A stretch of DNA of 64,000 bases, from positions 3,957-67,956 of the forward strand of contig CAJUOK010000008.1 of NCBI GenBank assembly GCA_910588015.1, given 5' to 3'. A model generated the notes under the pieces. It did not search any database. It had not been told where the DNA came from and saw nothing but the letters and a program-made list of their open reading frames with translations. Below are positions 24,427-32,924 of the stretch, piece by piece; the first letter of the stretch is position 1; each line of letters opens with the position of its first letter. Made by a program: the position numbers and the translations under genes. The DNA is from an uncultured Christensenellaceae bacterium (GTDB taxonomy: Bacteria; Bacillota; Clostridia; Christensenellales; UBA3700).

Positions 24427-24550
24427 TACATAATTTAACGGCAATTATTTTGCTGATTTGAATATTTGTTTTCAAAAGCAAATTAAGCATATGAATAAAC
24501 TTAATTAGTTTATATGATATACCAAGTCGTTTATTAAAAAATATATATAA

Positions 24551-25258
24551 TTAAATGAAGTATATAGACAGCGCAAATAGGCATTGCGCGGCATAGTAGC
24601 TCAAAATTATATAGTAGTCGTGGGTTTTGGGAAGTTTAAGAGTGGGCGCAAACCAAGAAAGCCCGAGTACCGTATCGGAAGAAATGAACAACGCGCAGCC
24701 TATAAGATTTAACAGGGTAAAGGCATTGACGCCTCTCATTATCATAAGGTTGATTGAAGAAGTCAATATCAAATTGAGCGCTAAGTAATATATAACCAAC
24801 ATAACGTTTTGCGCTTTGCTTGCAGTAAGCACTTTGCAAGCGCATATGATATAGACGATTGGCAATACCAACAGCGTAGGCAAAAGATATAGCTTGAATT
24901 CTTCGAGCATAAGGAAGTTGAACATATAGCAAAGATGTCCGAGAAAGAAGAAAGCCACGCCGGCTGTTTGGATGAGATTTTTGCGTTTTGGGTGAGTATT
25001 GGTGCCTTCGTAGAGACAAAGAAAAATATCTCCGACGAGTCCAAGAATCAATCCGATTATTACCGCAAGCGAATACGTGCGTTCTTTTCCGCTGTGCGAA
25101 GATAGATAAAATGCAAGAACGCCTGTGGCAACAAAACACAGGGAGCCGCACGTCTTGGCAATCAGTTCAAAATCATAGTTACCTTTGCTTTTTGAAAAAG
25201 ATTTAAAAAAGCCGAGCGCCAGACATATTGCCACCAAAATATACATAATTGCTTCCAT
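24551..25258 (-). CDS. YhhN/TMEM86 family membrane protein
   Basis: Integral membrane protein of 235 residues with seven to eight hydrophobic segments. Signatures of the YhhN (lysoplasmalogenase-like) family are 'GLILGLVGDIFLCLYE', 'CALFISSDTVLGLSWF' and 'YYIILSYYAAQCLFALS', each with a conserved acidic residue in a membrane segment. Animal TMEM86 members hydrolyse lysoplasmalogens; many anaerobes make plasmalogens, so a lipid role is plausible but unproven. The ATG has no Shine-Dalgarno site; the promoter geometry indicates a leaderless transcript. Confidence 0.85.
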   Translation of the reverse strand: MEAIMYILVAICLALGFFKSFSKSKGNYDFELIAKTCGSLCFVATGVLAFYLSSHSGKERTYSLAVIIGLILGLVGDIFLCLYEGTNTHPKRKNLIQTAGVAFFFLGHLCYMFNFLMLEEFKLYLLPTLLVLPIVYIICACKVLTASKAQNVMLVIYYLALNLILTSSINLMIMRGVNAFTLLNLIGCALFISSDTVLGLSWFAPTLKLPKTHDYYIILSYYAAQCLFALSIYFI

Positions 25259-25264
25259 ATATCT

Positions 25265-25293
25265 ATTTAATCACAATATAACTTAAAAGTCAA
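25265..25293 (-). promoter_or_regulatory. Leaderless promoter of the YhhN-family gene
   Basis: Minus strand: TTGACT (25293-25288), 17 bp, TTAAAT (25270-25265), six bases, ATG. Confidence 0.7.
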
Positions 25294-25352
25294 TATGCAA
25301 TATGTACGATTTTGACAAAATATGGATTTTTTGTATTTAAGAGCTTACAGTG

Positions 25353-26060
25353 TTATTTGTTGCGAAAAAGCTCTCCGAAAGCTCCGATTAAAGCGCAAAA
25401 AAAAGCTCCCGCTAAAATTATCATCCACAGCGGATGCCACAGAGATAAAGCCGCGCCCAATATCAAATAAACCGTAATGCAAGATAACATTACAATTGCG
25501 CATAACGCGCCTACAAATGGATTTTCGCCGCGTTGAATTTTTTCATTTCGCTTTTTTTCGTTGCATAAATCGAATACGCAGCCGACAACGCCGCAGAGAA
25601 GCGCGCTCAACGGAATCATTATCCAATAAGGAGTCCACTTATCAGACAAAAAACCTATTAGTAAATAAGCGGTAACGCTTATAAACAAAATACAGGCGCA
25701 GACTATACCGCAAATTATTTCCAAAAATGTCTTTTCGGGTTTTTCTTTTGTAAAAATATGACGGGTTTTATCACAGTAATTAATTTGGAGCTTTTCATAA
25801 GAATTGCCGTCTCTGTTTTCATTGTTTTTTGGAGCGCCGTTGTTGTTTGCCGATTGCGCGCGACTTCCGTTGAGAAGTTCGTCTACGCTCACTTGAAATA
25901 TTTTAGATAGCGGCACTAGCAAACTAGTTTCGGGCATAGCTTCGCCGGTCTCCCATTTTGACACTGCTTTGTTGGTTATTCCCAAAAGATTGGCAAGTTC
26001 TGCCTGCGTCATACCTTTTTCTTTTCTCAGGGCGTAAAGAAATTCTCCGAAGCTGTTCAT
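25353..26060 (-). CDS. HTH (XRE-type) regulator with membrane segments
   Basis: 235 residues. The first ~65 residues form an XRE/Cro-type helix-turn-helix ('MTQAELANLLGITNKAVSKW', 'SKIFQVSVDELLNG'). After a polar linker rich in Asn come four hydrophobic segments (about 115-235), arranged as two similar pairs. Fusions of this kind are common in Firmicutes and may tether the regulator to the membrane. I chose ATG 26060, which has GGAG before it; the frame extends upstream without a ribosome binding site. Targets unknown. Confidence 0.85.
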   Translation of the reverse strand: MNSFGEFLYALRKEKGMTQAELANLLGITNKAVSKWETGEAMPETSLLVPLSKIFQVSVDELLNGSRAQSANNNGAPKNNENRDGNSYEKLQINYCDKTRHIFTKEKPEKTFLEIICGIVCACILFISVTAYLLIGFLSDKWTPYWIMIPLSALLCGVVGCVFDLCNEKKRNEKIQRGENPFVGALCAIVMLSCITVYLILGAALSLWHPLWMIILAGAFFCALIGAFGELFRNK

Positions 26061-26194
26061 ACAGATTCTCCTTTTATTGCTTTGTATATTTATTTTAATC
26101 ATTCGCAACAGTATTATCAATAGAATTATGTCGATTATAAGTAGAATTATATAAAGTGCAGTGGAAATTTGAAATTAAAGAAAAAGGCAAGCCG

Positions 26195-27004
26195 TTATTT
26201 CAGCTCGCCTTTTATTATACCGTAATAGTGTTTTATATTCATATCTTCGGGAATATTTTTGCCGTGCTGACCGAGTAAATACCATTCGCGATGAGTGCCG
26301 TGGTCGGTGGCGCAGCCTATCAACGTGTCGTGAGTTTTCCAATATTGCTCGACGTGTCTTGCGAGTATATCAAATGATTGCGCGTGGTGGTCGAGAGCTT
26401 TTTGAGAACGTTTGGAATTGGGGTGAGAGCGGTGCATAACGTCGTCAAATTCTTGATTGTATACGACGATAAAATCGTGCGCGTCTTTTTTTATCAGTTC
26501 CACGGCTCTTGCGACGACTTCGTTGTCGTAATCTTCGCAATAATAGTCCATATTTTTTCCGTTGAAAATTTTGGAAAGAGAAGAATTTTTTACAGTGACA
26601 ATGCAAGGTTTTTTGCCTGCGCGTATAAGCGCGTCGAAAATGCTGTCGATAGTTATCAGCGATTTGACGTAATGCTGAATTCCGTGCGTTTCCGGATTAG
26701 CGCCCGTATACATACTGCCGAAACATACAGGAGTCTTTGGAGGCACAACGCTAATCATATTCAACTCCAACGGGGCGTATTTTCGCATAGGCTCGAATTT
26801 GTCTGCATATTTTTCATAAGAGTATTGACCTATTGCGTCGGGATTGTACATCAGCACTCTGTCCACGGGTTTTCCGTCGGTGTTTGAAAAGACGTAATCG
26901 ACCAGTTGGCTTATCTCTCCCTGCGAAAACTCGGGCGGTTCTACGCCCATAGCTTTGCATAAACTTCCCGTAAGAGAGGTAAGAGGTATAGTATTGAATT
27001 GCAT
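26195..27004 (-). CDS. Alkaline-phosphatase-superfamily protein (phosphodiesterase/nucleotide pyrophosphatase-like)
   Basis: 269 residues. The C-terminal part has metal-ligand motifs of the alkaline phosphatase fold: 'ATDHGTHREW' and 'DDVMHRSHPNS', with a possible nucleophile region at 'GSMYTGANPETHGI', resembling the 'FPSxTxPxHGxxxTG' region of phosphodiesterase/pyrophosphatase enzymes. It starts two bases before the stop of the upstream sugar transporter gene on the same strand, so they are co-transcribed. The ATG at 27004 is ten bases after AAGGAG; a TTG nine bases earlier is less likely. A role in processing a phosphorylated or sulfated compound imported by the partner is a reasonable inference. 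Confidence 0.72.
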   Translation of the reverse strand: MQFNTIPLTSLTGSLCKAMGVEPPEFSQGEISQLVDYVFSNTDGKPVDRVLMYNPDAIGQYSYEKYADKFEPMRKYAPLELNMISVVPPKTPVCFGSMYTGANPETHGIQHYVKSLITIDSIFDALIRAGKKPCIVTVKNSSLSKIFNGKNMDYYCEDYDNEVVARAVELIKKDAHDFIVVYNQEFDDVMHRSHPNSKRSQKALDHHAQSFDILARHVEQYWKTHDTLIGCATDHGTHREWYLLGQHGKNIPEDMNIKHYYGIIKGELK

Positions 27005-27005
27005 A

Positions 27006-28589
27006 TCAACCAAGCTCCTTCAACAATGCTTCTTTTTCTGCTTTTTCTTCTTCGCTCAAGCTATCGTTTTCGCCTGCGCGCTGTTTTTCTAGGAAGTATT
27101 TGATTCTCGTCAGCTTTTTGTCGGTGACCTTGTATTGCAGCGAAGCCCATATTGCAAGGCTTATCATCACGACTACCACGCTGCCGAAAAGTATGCGTAT
27201 AGCAAGCGTGACTTTTTGCGGATAGGCTGACATTTCGCCTTTGTAGATTTTGTCGGTGCTATCGCTGTAGCCTACGCACGCCAATACGATAAGCACTACG
27301 CTTTGCGCAATTGCCGTGCCGATTTTGCGCGTAAAAGTCATAAGTCCGCTATAACATCCCGTGTCTTTGATTCCCGTCTTGAGTTCCGCCACGTCTTGCG
27401 TGTCGGGGAATATCATCCAAGGCATCATTTGCGCTCCGCCGAAGCCTATTCCCATTATTGCGGAGCATAGCAACAAAAGCCAGCTCACGTTGGTATTTGT
27501 CGTATTGGGGAATACCGCAAGTCCCAAAGCTCCTATGATATAAAACGGCAGTCCCCAACGGTAAACGAATTGTTTGCCTTTGGTATTTTTGAGTTTCATA
27601 TTCAAAGGATATGTGATTGCCGCCATTACCATCATTGGAGCGACTATAAACAGCGAACTCATTTTCATACCGAATATCGTAATATTTGGCACAACTGCGG
27701 TGACGTAATAAAGCACCAATGCCGATATAAAGTCGTAACAACCGAACGCCATAAGATACATCATAAGGTGGTATCTGTAAGATTTGTTTTTGAGAGGTAC
27801 TGCGTAGCTTTTGAAAGAAAACTTGCTTTTTTGCGATTTATCATACGGTATTCTTTCTTTACTGAATATGCCGACAAGCACGGTTGCAACTCCGAAAATA
27901 ACGCCGCATAGTACTGCTACGATAAGGAAAAATCCCGTTTCGTTTGTCGTGCCGTACATAGATGTTTCATTTTTGAGGTATGCAGAATATGCTTCCGTAG
28001 CCGCAGAGGGTATTAGGAAGAAAAGTCCGGAGCACACGAGCGAAAATAAAAGTTTGATAGAATTGGCTTTGTTGCGTTCTTTGAAATCTCCCGATATTTC
28101 CGCGCTGAGCGAAGCGTAAGGCACTTGCGAAATTGTATTGATTGTGCAAAGAAGGAAGTAACCCACACAAGCGTACATTATACGCAAAGCTTGATTTTCT
28201 ATGTTCTTTGCCCAAGGCATAAACATAATGGCAAATGCTACCGGAACAAGCGCGCCGCCTATTATTATCCAAGGTCTGCGTCTGCCTATCTTTGTGCGCG
28301 TGTTGTCTGAAATGACGCCCATAAGCGGGTCGGATATCGCGTCCCATACTTTGGACACTACTATTATTATAGCCGCGTACAGTTCTGCGTTTTTGATGCC
28401 CACCAACACAAGATTGGTGAGAAAGAAAGAGAGGACTACGCCTAGCAGCGAAGCATAACCGCTGCCGTATATTTCGCCGCCTCCGTAGGCAATTTTTTCC
28501 CAAGTCTTCATTGGGGGAGCGGTATATCCGCCTGCGATTGTCGAATCGGCGTCGTTGTCGCACGAAACGATGTCTTTTTCGTCTGTCAT
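27006..28589 (-). CDS. GPH family sugar:cation symporter (MFS)
   Basis: Twelve-segment transporter of 527 residues in the glycoside-pentoside-hexuronide:cation symporter family. The diagnostic loop is 'DPLMGVISDNTRTKIGRRRPW' split around residues 90-112, with 'GGGEIYGSGYASLLG' in the first segment, as in MelB and relatives. The N-terminal 25 residues and the C-terminal acidic tail are extra hydrophilic regions. Likely imports a glycoside or uronide with Na+ or H+. It is first in a two-gene operon with the phosphodiesterase-like gene, whose ATG lies only 2 bp beyond the end of this gene. Confidence 0.92.
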   Translation of the reverse strand: MTDEKDIVSCDNDADSTIAGGYTAPPMKTWEKIAYGGGEIYGSGYASLLGVVLSFFLTNLVLVGIKNAELYAAIIIVVSKVWDAISDPLMGVISDNTRTKIGRRRPWIIIGGALVPVAFAIMFMPWAKNIENQALRIMYACVGYFLLCTINTISQVPYASLSAEISGDFKERNKANSIKLLFSLVCSGLFFLIPSAATEAYSAYLKNETSMYGTTNETGFFLIVAVLCGVIFGVATVLVGIFSKERIPYDKSQKSKFSFKSYAVPLKNKSYRYHLMMYLMAFGCYDFISALVLYYVTAVVPNITIFGMKMSSLFIVAPMMVMAAITYPLNMKLKNTKGKQFVYRWGLPFYIIGALGLAVFPNTTNTNVSWLLLLCSAIMGIGFGGAQMMPWMIFPDTQDVAELKTGIKDTGCYSGLMTFTRKIGTAIAQSVVLIVLACVGYSDSTDKIYKGEMSAYPQKVTLAIRILFGSVVVVMISLAIWASLQYKVTDKKLTRIKYFLEKQRAGENDSLSEEEKAEKEALLKELG

Positions 28590-28761
28590 AAATTTACCCG
28601 TTACCTTTAATTATTAAATACATTTTAATTATATATGTTTTGCGCGCTCCGTGTCAATAGGTGTAATTGATAAGAGGGTAAAGAATTTTGCGCGTATTGA
28701 CAAAGTCCAGTTTCGGCAGTTATTTATTTGTGGCTAATAGGCAATCCGATACTGATAAGCA

Positions 28762-28791
28762 TTGACTAACAAAACCGCCGTAATGTATAAT
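28762..28791 (+). promoter_or_regulatory. luxS promoter
   Basis: TTGACT (28762-28767), 18-bp spacer, TATAAT (28786-28791). Confidence 0.65.
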
Positions 28792-28868
28792 TATAATTGT
28801 TATCAAATATAATAACGATATTTTTTACTAAAATATCTAGAAGTATTTCAAATGACATAGGAGGCATT

Positions 28869-29294
28869 ATGGATAATATAAAATCATTCGAACTCGACCA
28901 TAACGCAATGACGCCGGGCTTTTACTGTCTCGGCGAATCGGGCGGCGTTTATACCTACGATATGCGTTTTAAATTCCCCAACAAGGGAGATTATATCTCT
29001 TACGCGGCGTTGCACTCGATAGAGCATCTTTTTGCAGTAGTCATTCGCAACAGCGAGATAAAAGACAAAGTTGTTTATTTCGGACCTATGGGATGCCGTA
29101 CCGGTTGTTATTTGCTGCTGTTCGACACAAAAGAGGACGAGGCGAAACGTATTACTATCCAATGTCTTAAAAAGTGTTTGGAGCTGGATTACGTTCCCGG
29201 CACAACGCAAAAGCAATGCGGCAATTATAAAGAGCACGACCTTGACGGCGCAAAGCGCGAAATCGCGGCTTACTTAGATATTCTCGTCAAATAA
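28869..29294 (+). CDS. luxS: S-ribosylhomocysteine lyase
   Basis: Metalloenzyme that cleaves S-ribosylhomocysteine to homocysteine and the autoinducer-2 precursor. Metal ligands are His49 and His53 in 'ALHSIEHLFA' (with Glu52) and Cys117 in 'KQCGNYKEHDLDGAK'; the catalytic Cys76 is in 'GPMGCRTGCY'. With 141 residues it is slightly short at the N-terminus compared with Bacillus LuxS. GGAGG lies four bases before the chosen ATG at 28869; an upstream in-frame codon at 28797 has no support. A WYL-type regulator begins five bases after its stop, so LuxS heads a longer operon. Confidence 0.94.
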   Translation: MDNIKSFELDHNAMTPGFYCLGESGGVYTYDMRFKFPNKGDYISYAALHSIEHLFAVVIRNSEIKDKVVYFGPMGCRTGCYLLLFDTKEDEAKRITIQCLKKCLELDYVPGTTQKQCGNYKEHDLDGAKREIAAYLDILVK

Positions 29295-29299
29295 AAATT

Positions 29300-30205
29300 A
29301 TGCAGATAGACCGTCTGTTTGGAATAATATACGCTCTTCTTGGCAGAGAAAAAATAACGGCTGAAGAATTGGCAGATAAATTTTGCGTGTCAAAGCGCAC
29401 CGTGCTTCGCGATATAGACGCTTTGAGCGTCGCAGGCATACCTATCGAGTCGACGAGAGGAAAGGGCGGCGGAATATCGCTTTCCAAAGGTTACGTTCTT
29501 GACAAAGCCAATTTGACGCAAGACGAGCGAAATGAATTGTTATTTTCATTGCAGGCGATTGCCGCAACGGGACGCGGCGATACTCAACGGCTGCGCGATA
29601 AACTGCGGGGGATTTTTTCTTGTGATTCAGCCGATTGGATAGAAGTAGATTTTTCAAGATGGGGAAATACTTTGAGCGACGGCAAAAAATTCGAGACCAT
29701 TAAGCAAGCTGTATTGAATTGCTACGCTTTGAAATTTCGCTATGCCTCTTCCTACGGCGAAAATTCTTTGAGAGAAGTCTATCCTTTGAAAATGTTATTT
29801 AAGGGTAGAGATTGGTATTTGCAGTCTTACTGTCTATTAAAGCAAGATTACAGAGTTTTTAAAATCAACCGTATATCTCATATTGAGGTCGCCGACAAGC
29901 AATTCGATTCAACGTTATTTTCTCCGCCGTCGGTAGTTCAAAGCTTGGATTCCGTTGCGGTTTATAAAGTAAAATTGAAGTTTTTGCCGCAGGCGGCTTA
30001 TAGAGTTTTGGACGAATTTTCTCCCGAAGACATAAAAGAAAACATTGACGGCAGTTTTAGCGTAGAGGCGTTGTTGCCTTGCGATAAATGGCTTGTGGGT
30101 TACGTTTTGTCTTTTGGAGATTGCGTAGAGGTTGAATCGCCGTTATCTTTGCGGCAAGATATTCTAAATCAAGCGGAAAAAATAAAAAATATTTACAAAA
30201 AGTGA
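29300..30205 (+). CDS. HTH/WYL-domain transcriptional regulator (YafY-like)
   Basis: 301-residue regulator with an N-terminal HTH_11-type helix-turn-helix ('ITAEELADKFCVSKRTVLRDIDAL', residues ~19-43) followed by a 'GGGISLSKGYVL' wing, a WYL ligand-sensing domain near 140-210 ('LKMLFKGRDWYLQSYCLLKQDYRVFKINRI' in pieces) and a WCX-type C-terminal region. WYL regulators often respond to nucleic-acid or nucleotide signals after DNA damage. It lacks a clear ribosome binding site and starts 5 bp after luxS. It precedes three enzymes of stress-response type, which it may control. Confidence 0.9.
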   Translation: MQIDRLFGIIYALLGREKITAEELADKFCVSKRTVLRDIDALSVAGIPIESTRGKGGGISLSKGYVLDKANLTQDERNELLFSLQAIAATGRGDTQRLRDKLRGIFSCDSADWIEVDFSRWGNTLSDGKKFETIKQAVLNCYALKFRYASSYGENSLREVYPLKMLFKGRDWYLQSYCLLKQDYRVFKINRISHIEVADKQFDSTLFSPPSVVQSLDSVAVYKVKLKFLPQAAYRVLDEFSPEDIKENIDGSFSVEALLPCDKWLVGYVLSFGDCVEVESPLSLRQDILNQAEKIKNIYKK

Positions 30206-30266
30206 CACGCAGCTGTCATCTTTTATGCGATATAATAAATCTACTAAACGAACGGAGGAAACAATA

Positions 30267-30788
30267 TTGCCGAGACCGACGACAAAAGACGGGCTGATAC
30301 AGACGGCTCAAATGCAATACGACAAACTCGCGGATATGGTGGAAGGAGCGACGCAAGAGGAAAGAACGGCGACGTTTTTATTCGAAGACAGAGACAGAAA
30401 TATAAGAGACGTACTTATACATTTATACGAGTGGCATAAACTTTTTATAGATTGGGCAAAGGATAATACTAAAGGCATAGACAGGGATTTTTTGCCTAAA
30501 CCTTATAATTGGAGAACTTATCCTCAAATGAACGTTGAGATATGGAAAAAACATCAAAACACGTCGCTTGAAGACGCTCGTAAAATGTTGGAAAATACGC
30601 ATTATCAATCAATGGAAATCATAAAGTCGTTTGACGAAGAGCAATTGTTTGTCAAGAAATTATACAAATGGACGGGCAACTCCAACTTGGCGGCTTATGC
30701 GATTTCGTCGACTTCAAGCCATTACGATTGGGCTATGAAGAAAATCAAACGTCATCTTACGACTTACAGACTAGTAAATAAAGGATAA
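30267..30788 (+). CDS. ClbS/DfsB family (DinB-like) protein
   Basis: 173 residues, predicted four-helix bundle. Family signatures are the N-terminal 'PRPTTKDGLIQTAQMQYDKL', 'DVLIHLYEWHKLFIDWAKD' and 'FLPKPYNWRTYPQMNVEIW'. ClbS of Escherichia coli is a cyclopropane hydrolase that inactivates colibactin; DfsB relatives act in thiol-dependent detoxification. The start is inferred as TTG 30267, eight bases after CGGAGG and matching the family N-terminus; an upstream in-frame ATG at 30225 has no ribosome binding site. It sits in a row with a WYL regulator, a DJ-1-like protein and a GyrI-like protein. Confidence 0.88.
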   Translation: MPRPTTKDGLIQTAQMQYDKLADMVEGATQEERTATFLFEDRDRNIRDVLIHLYEWHKLFIDWAKDNTKGIDRDFLPKPYNWRTYPQMNVEIWKKHQNTSLEDARKMLENTHYQSMEIIKSFDEEQLFVKKLYKWTGNSNLAAYAISSTSSHYDWAMKKIKRHLTTYRLVNKG

Positions 30789-30792
30789 TATT

Positions 30793-31386
30793 ATGAAAAA
30801 AATTTTATATTTGTTATTGGATAAATGGGCAGATTGGGAATTTGCATATATTTCTTCGGCGGTTAATATGCTCGGCAACGGCAAGTTTTCAAACAAAACT
30901 GTTGCGCTTGGCAAAGAATGCGTAACGTCTATAGGCGGTCTTAAATGCGTTCCCGATTATTCTATCGACGAAATTACGCAAGATTATGCCGCATTGATTT
31001 TGATTGGAGGTCTGTCTTGGCGAAGCGACGACGCCGATAAGGTAAAGCAGTTGGCGCTCGATTGCGCAAAGAGCGGTAGGGTGTTGGGAGCGATTTGCGA
31101 CGCTTGCAGATTCTTGGCGACGACGGGCGTTCTCAACGAAGCGCAACACACCGCTAACGATATACGGGAACTCAAAGCCTACTCGGCGTATAACAACGAA
31201 AAGGAGTTTTTGCACAGACAGGCTGCGCGGGGAGCTAATATAATCACTGCCAACGGCACTGCGCCTCTTGAATTCGCCGCGGAAGTAATGCGAGCTTTGC
31301 AAGTCGCTGACGAAGGCACGATTAAAGAATGGTATGACTTTCACAAGCTCGGACTTTACACTGCGGCTATGCCGAATATGAGGTAG
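30793..31386 (+). CDS. DJ-1/PfpI family protein
   Basis: 197 residues, flavodoxin-like fold of the class I glutamine amidotransferase superfamily. The nucleophile elbow is 'LGAICDACRFLATTGVL', with the expected Cys in AIC; 'ALILIGGLSWR' is the preceding strand and 'ITANGTAPLEFAAEVMRAL' the conserved C-terminal part. Members are glyoxalase III/deglycase, protease or chaperone-type stress proteins; the exact activity is not predictable. AAAGGA precedes the ATG four bases after the ClbS-like gene, so it is in the same operon. Confidence 0.9.
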   Translation: MKKILYLLLDKWADWEFAYISSAVNMLGNGKFSNKTVALGKECVTSIGGLKCVPDYSIDEITQDYAALILIGGLSWRSDDADKVKQLALDCAKSGRVLGAICDACRFLATTGVLNEAQHTANDIRELKAYSAYNNEKEFLHRQAARGANIITANGTAPLEFAAEVMRALQVADEGTIKEWYDFHKLGLYTAAMPNMR

Positions 31387-31389
31387 AAT

Positions 31390-32022
31390 ATGGCTTTTGA
31401 TTACAAAAAAGAATATAAAGAATTTTATATGCCAAAAGGCGAGCCGTCAATAGTAAAACTCGACAGGATAAATTATATAGCGGTGAGAGGAAAAGGCGAC
31501 CCAAATCAAGAAGACGGCGAGTATAAAAAAGCAATAGGTTTGCTATACGCCATTGCTTTTACCGTCAAAATGAGCTATAAAGGCAGTTATAAAATCGACG
31601 GATACTTTGATTACGTCGTACCGCCGCTCGAAGGGCTTTGGTATACTCAAGACGGCGAAAAGTTCACTTGCGCCGATAAGCAAAAACTTTGTTGGATATC
31701 AATGATAAGACTGCCCGATTTTGTCAAGAAGTGTGATTTCGATTGGGCGATAGAGCAAGCGACGGCAAAGAAAAACATTGATTTTTCGCTGGTGGAGTAT
31801 TTTGAATACGACGAAGGATTATGCGCGCAATGTATGCATATCGGTTCTTATGATGATGAGTCGATGACAATTGATAAAATAGAAAGTTTTGCATTGAGTC
31901 ACGGCTACGAGCCTTATTTCGGCGACGGCAGAATGCATCACGAGATATATTTGAGCGACCCGCGTAAAGTTTCGCCGGACAAGCTAAAGACGGTGATACG
32001 AATTCCAATAGCAAAGAAATAG
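31390..32022 (+). CDS. GyrI-like small-molecule-binding domain protein
   Basis: 210 residues, mainly a single GyrI-like (SOUL/GyrI superfamily) domain. The pattern 'KLDRINYIAVRGKGDPNQ' at the N-terminus, 'GLWYT', 'QCMHIGSYDDESMTIDKI' and the closing 'MHHEIYLSDPRKVSPDKLKTVIRIPI' are typical of stand-alone YdhI/GyrI-like proteins. Relatives bind or hydrolyse cyclopropane-type and other small toxic compounds, which fits the upstream ClbS-like gene. GAGG precedes the ATG and the gene follows the DJ-1-like gene by 3 bp; it is the last gene of the operon. Confidence 0.87.
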   Translation: MAFDYKKEYKEFYMPKGEPSIVKLDRINYIAVRGKGDPNQEDGEYKKAIGLLYAIAFTVKMSYKGSYKIDGYFDYVVPPLEGLWYTQDGEKFTCADKQKLCWISMIRLPDFVKKCDFDWAIEQATAKKNIDFSLVEYFEYDEGLCAQCMHIGSYDDESMTIDKIESFALSHGYEPYFGDGRMHHEIYLSDPRKVSPDKLKTVIRIPIAKK

Positions 32023-32055
32023 CAGATAGAACAAATTTACAGTTATGTTGAGTTA

Positions 32056-32505
32056 TTAATCGCTTAAGCCTAGTAAGTAATCAGTAGTAACGTTGAAATA
32101 ATCGGCAAGTTTGATTACAGCTTGCGCGTTTGGTATGCTTATGCCTTTTTCCCAAGTGTGCAAGGCAGATTTAGATAGCTTTAGAATATTTTCTAAATCA
32201 TAAATCGTCAAATTCATATTTTTTCTTAATTTTAATAATCTTTCGCGAAAGATTGACATATCTATTTCACTCTTGTCGGAATAGTAGATGCATTTGTTAT
32301 CGTTTGAGATTTTCAATAAATAGTCGGAAGTAACTTCAAAATATTGCGACAGTTTGATTATCGCAATCGCGCTTGGGATACGTTCGCCGCTTTCCCAAGA
32401 ACTTATGGCGCTTTTACTTAATCCTGTTTCTTTTGCGAGTTGAGGTTGAGTAAGTTTATTTTCTTTTCGCAGAGCGTTTATATTTGATATAAATATTTCT
32501 TTCAT
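32056..32505 (-). CDS. Transcriptional regulator with two tandem XRE HTH domains
   Basis: 149 residues made of two Cro/C1-type helix-turn-helix domains in a row: 'LTQPQLAKETGLSKSAISSW' (~residues 17-36) and 'LTIYDLENILKLSKSALHTW' (~95-114). Each is followed by a matching 'IKLSQYFEVTSDYLL' or 'IKLADYFNVTTDYLL' segment, so the protein looks like an internal duplication. Two DNA-binding units in one chain could bind an extended operator as a monomer. I chose ATG 32505. No Shine-Dalgarno site is present, and CAAAAT lies six bases upstream with TTGATT 18 bp before it, a possible leaderless arrangement. It is divergent from a small unknown gene. Confidence 0.85.
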   Translation of the reverse strand: MKEIFISNINALRKENKLTQPQLAKETGLSKSAISSWESGERIPSAIAIIKLSQYFEVTSDYLLKISNDNKCIYYSDKSEIDMSIFRERLLKLRKNMNLTIYDLENILKLSKSALHTWEKGISIPNAQAVIKLADYFNVTTDYLLGLSD

Positions 32506-32541
32506 AATAAAATTTTGCCACAAAAATGGATTGCAAATCAA

Positions 32542-32570
32542 TTGACATTCCTATAAAATGGATTTACAAT
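32542..32570 (+). promoter_or_regulatory. Promoter of the small gene divergent from the double-HTH regulator
   Basis: TTGACA (32542-32547), 17 bp, TACAAT (32565-32570). The region has several related ATGGATT/AATGGAT and TTGCAAATC/GATTTACAA motifs that could be operators for the neighbouring regulator. Confidence 0.65.
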
Positions 32571-32608
32571 AGCAATATCCACAATAATGGATAAAAAGGG
32601 ACTATGTA

Positions 32609-32896
32609 ATGGATTCACAAATTTTGCATATATTTTATCACGACATAGATTGGTCGAGAATTGTTTTGAATGACAAGGAATATTTTAAAGAAATAAAAGA
32701 CTATGAAGTCAATTTGGATAAATTTATTAATGAAATCAACAAACACCAATCTTTGAAAGATATATTTAACGATTACGATGTCGCCGATATGTCGTACAAC
32801 GGCGCGCTTATGGCGGAGCATTTTAGGGAGGGCTTTATTTTGGGAGCGCGCATTGCTCTCGAGATATGCGGTTTTGGAAAGCTTGACAAAAAATAA
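32609..32896 (+). CDS. Small acidic protein, DUF6809-like
   Basis: 95 residues, predicted all-helical, acidic in the middle, ending in 'AEHFREGFILGARIALEICG'. This C-terminal helix resembles small DUF6809-type proteins of Clostridia, from memory only. AAGGG lies about ten bases before the ATG. It is divergently transcribed from the double-HTH regulator and shares its control region, so it may be the regulator's target. No catalytic motif is visible. Confidence 0.65.
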   Translation: MDSQILHIFYHDIDWSRIVLNDKEYFKEIKDYEVNLDKFINEINKHQSLKDIFNDYDVADMSYNGALMAEHFREGFILGARIALEICGFGKLDKK

Positions 32897-32924
32897 TTAC
32901 TCATATTGACTTATCTATGCTATT

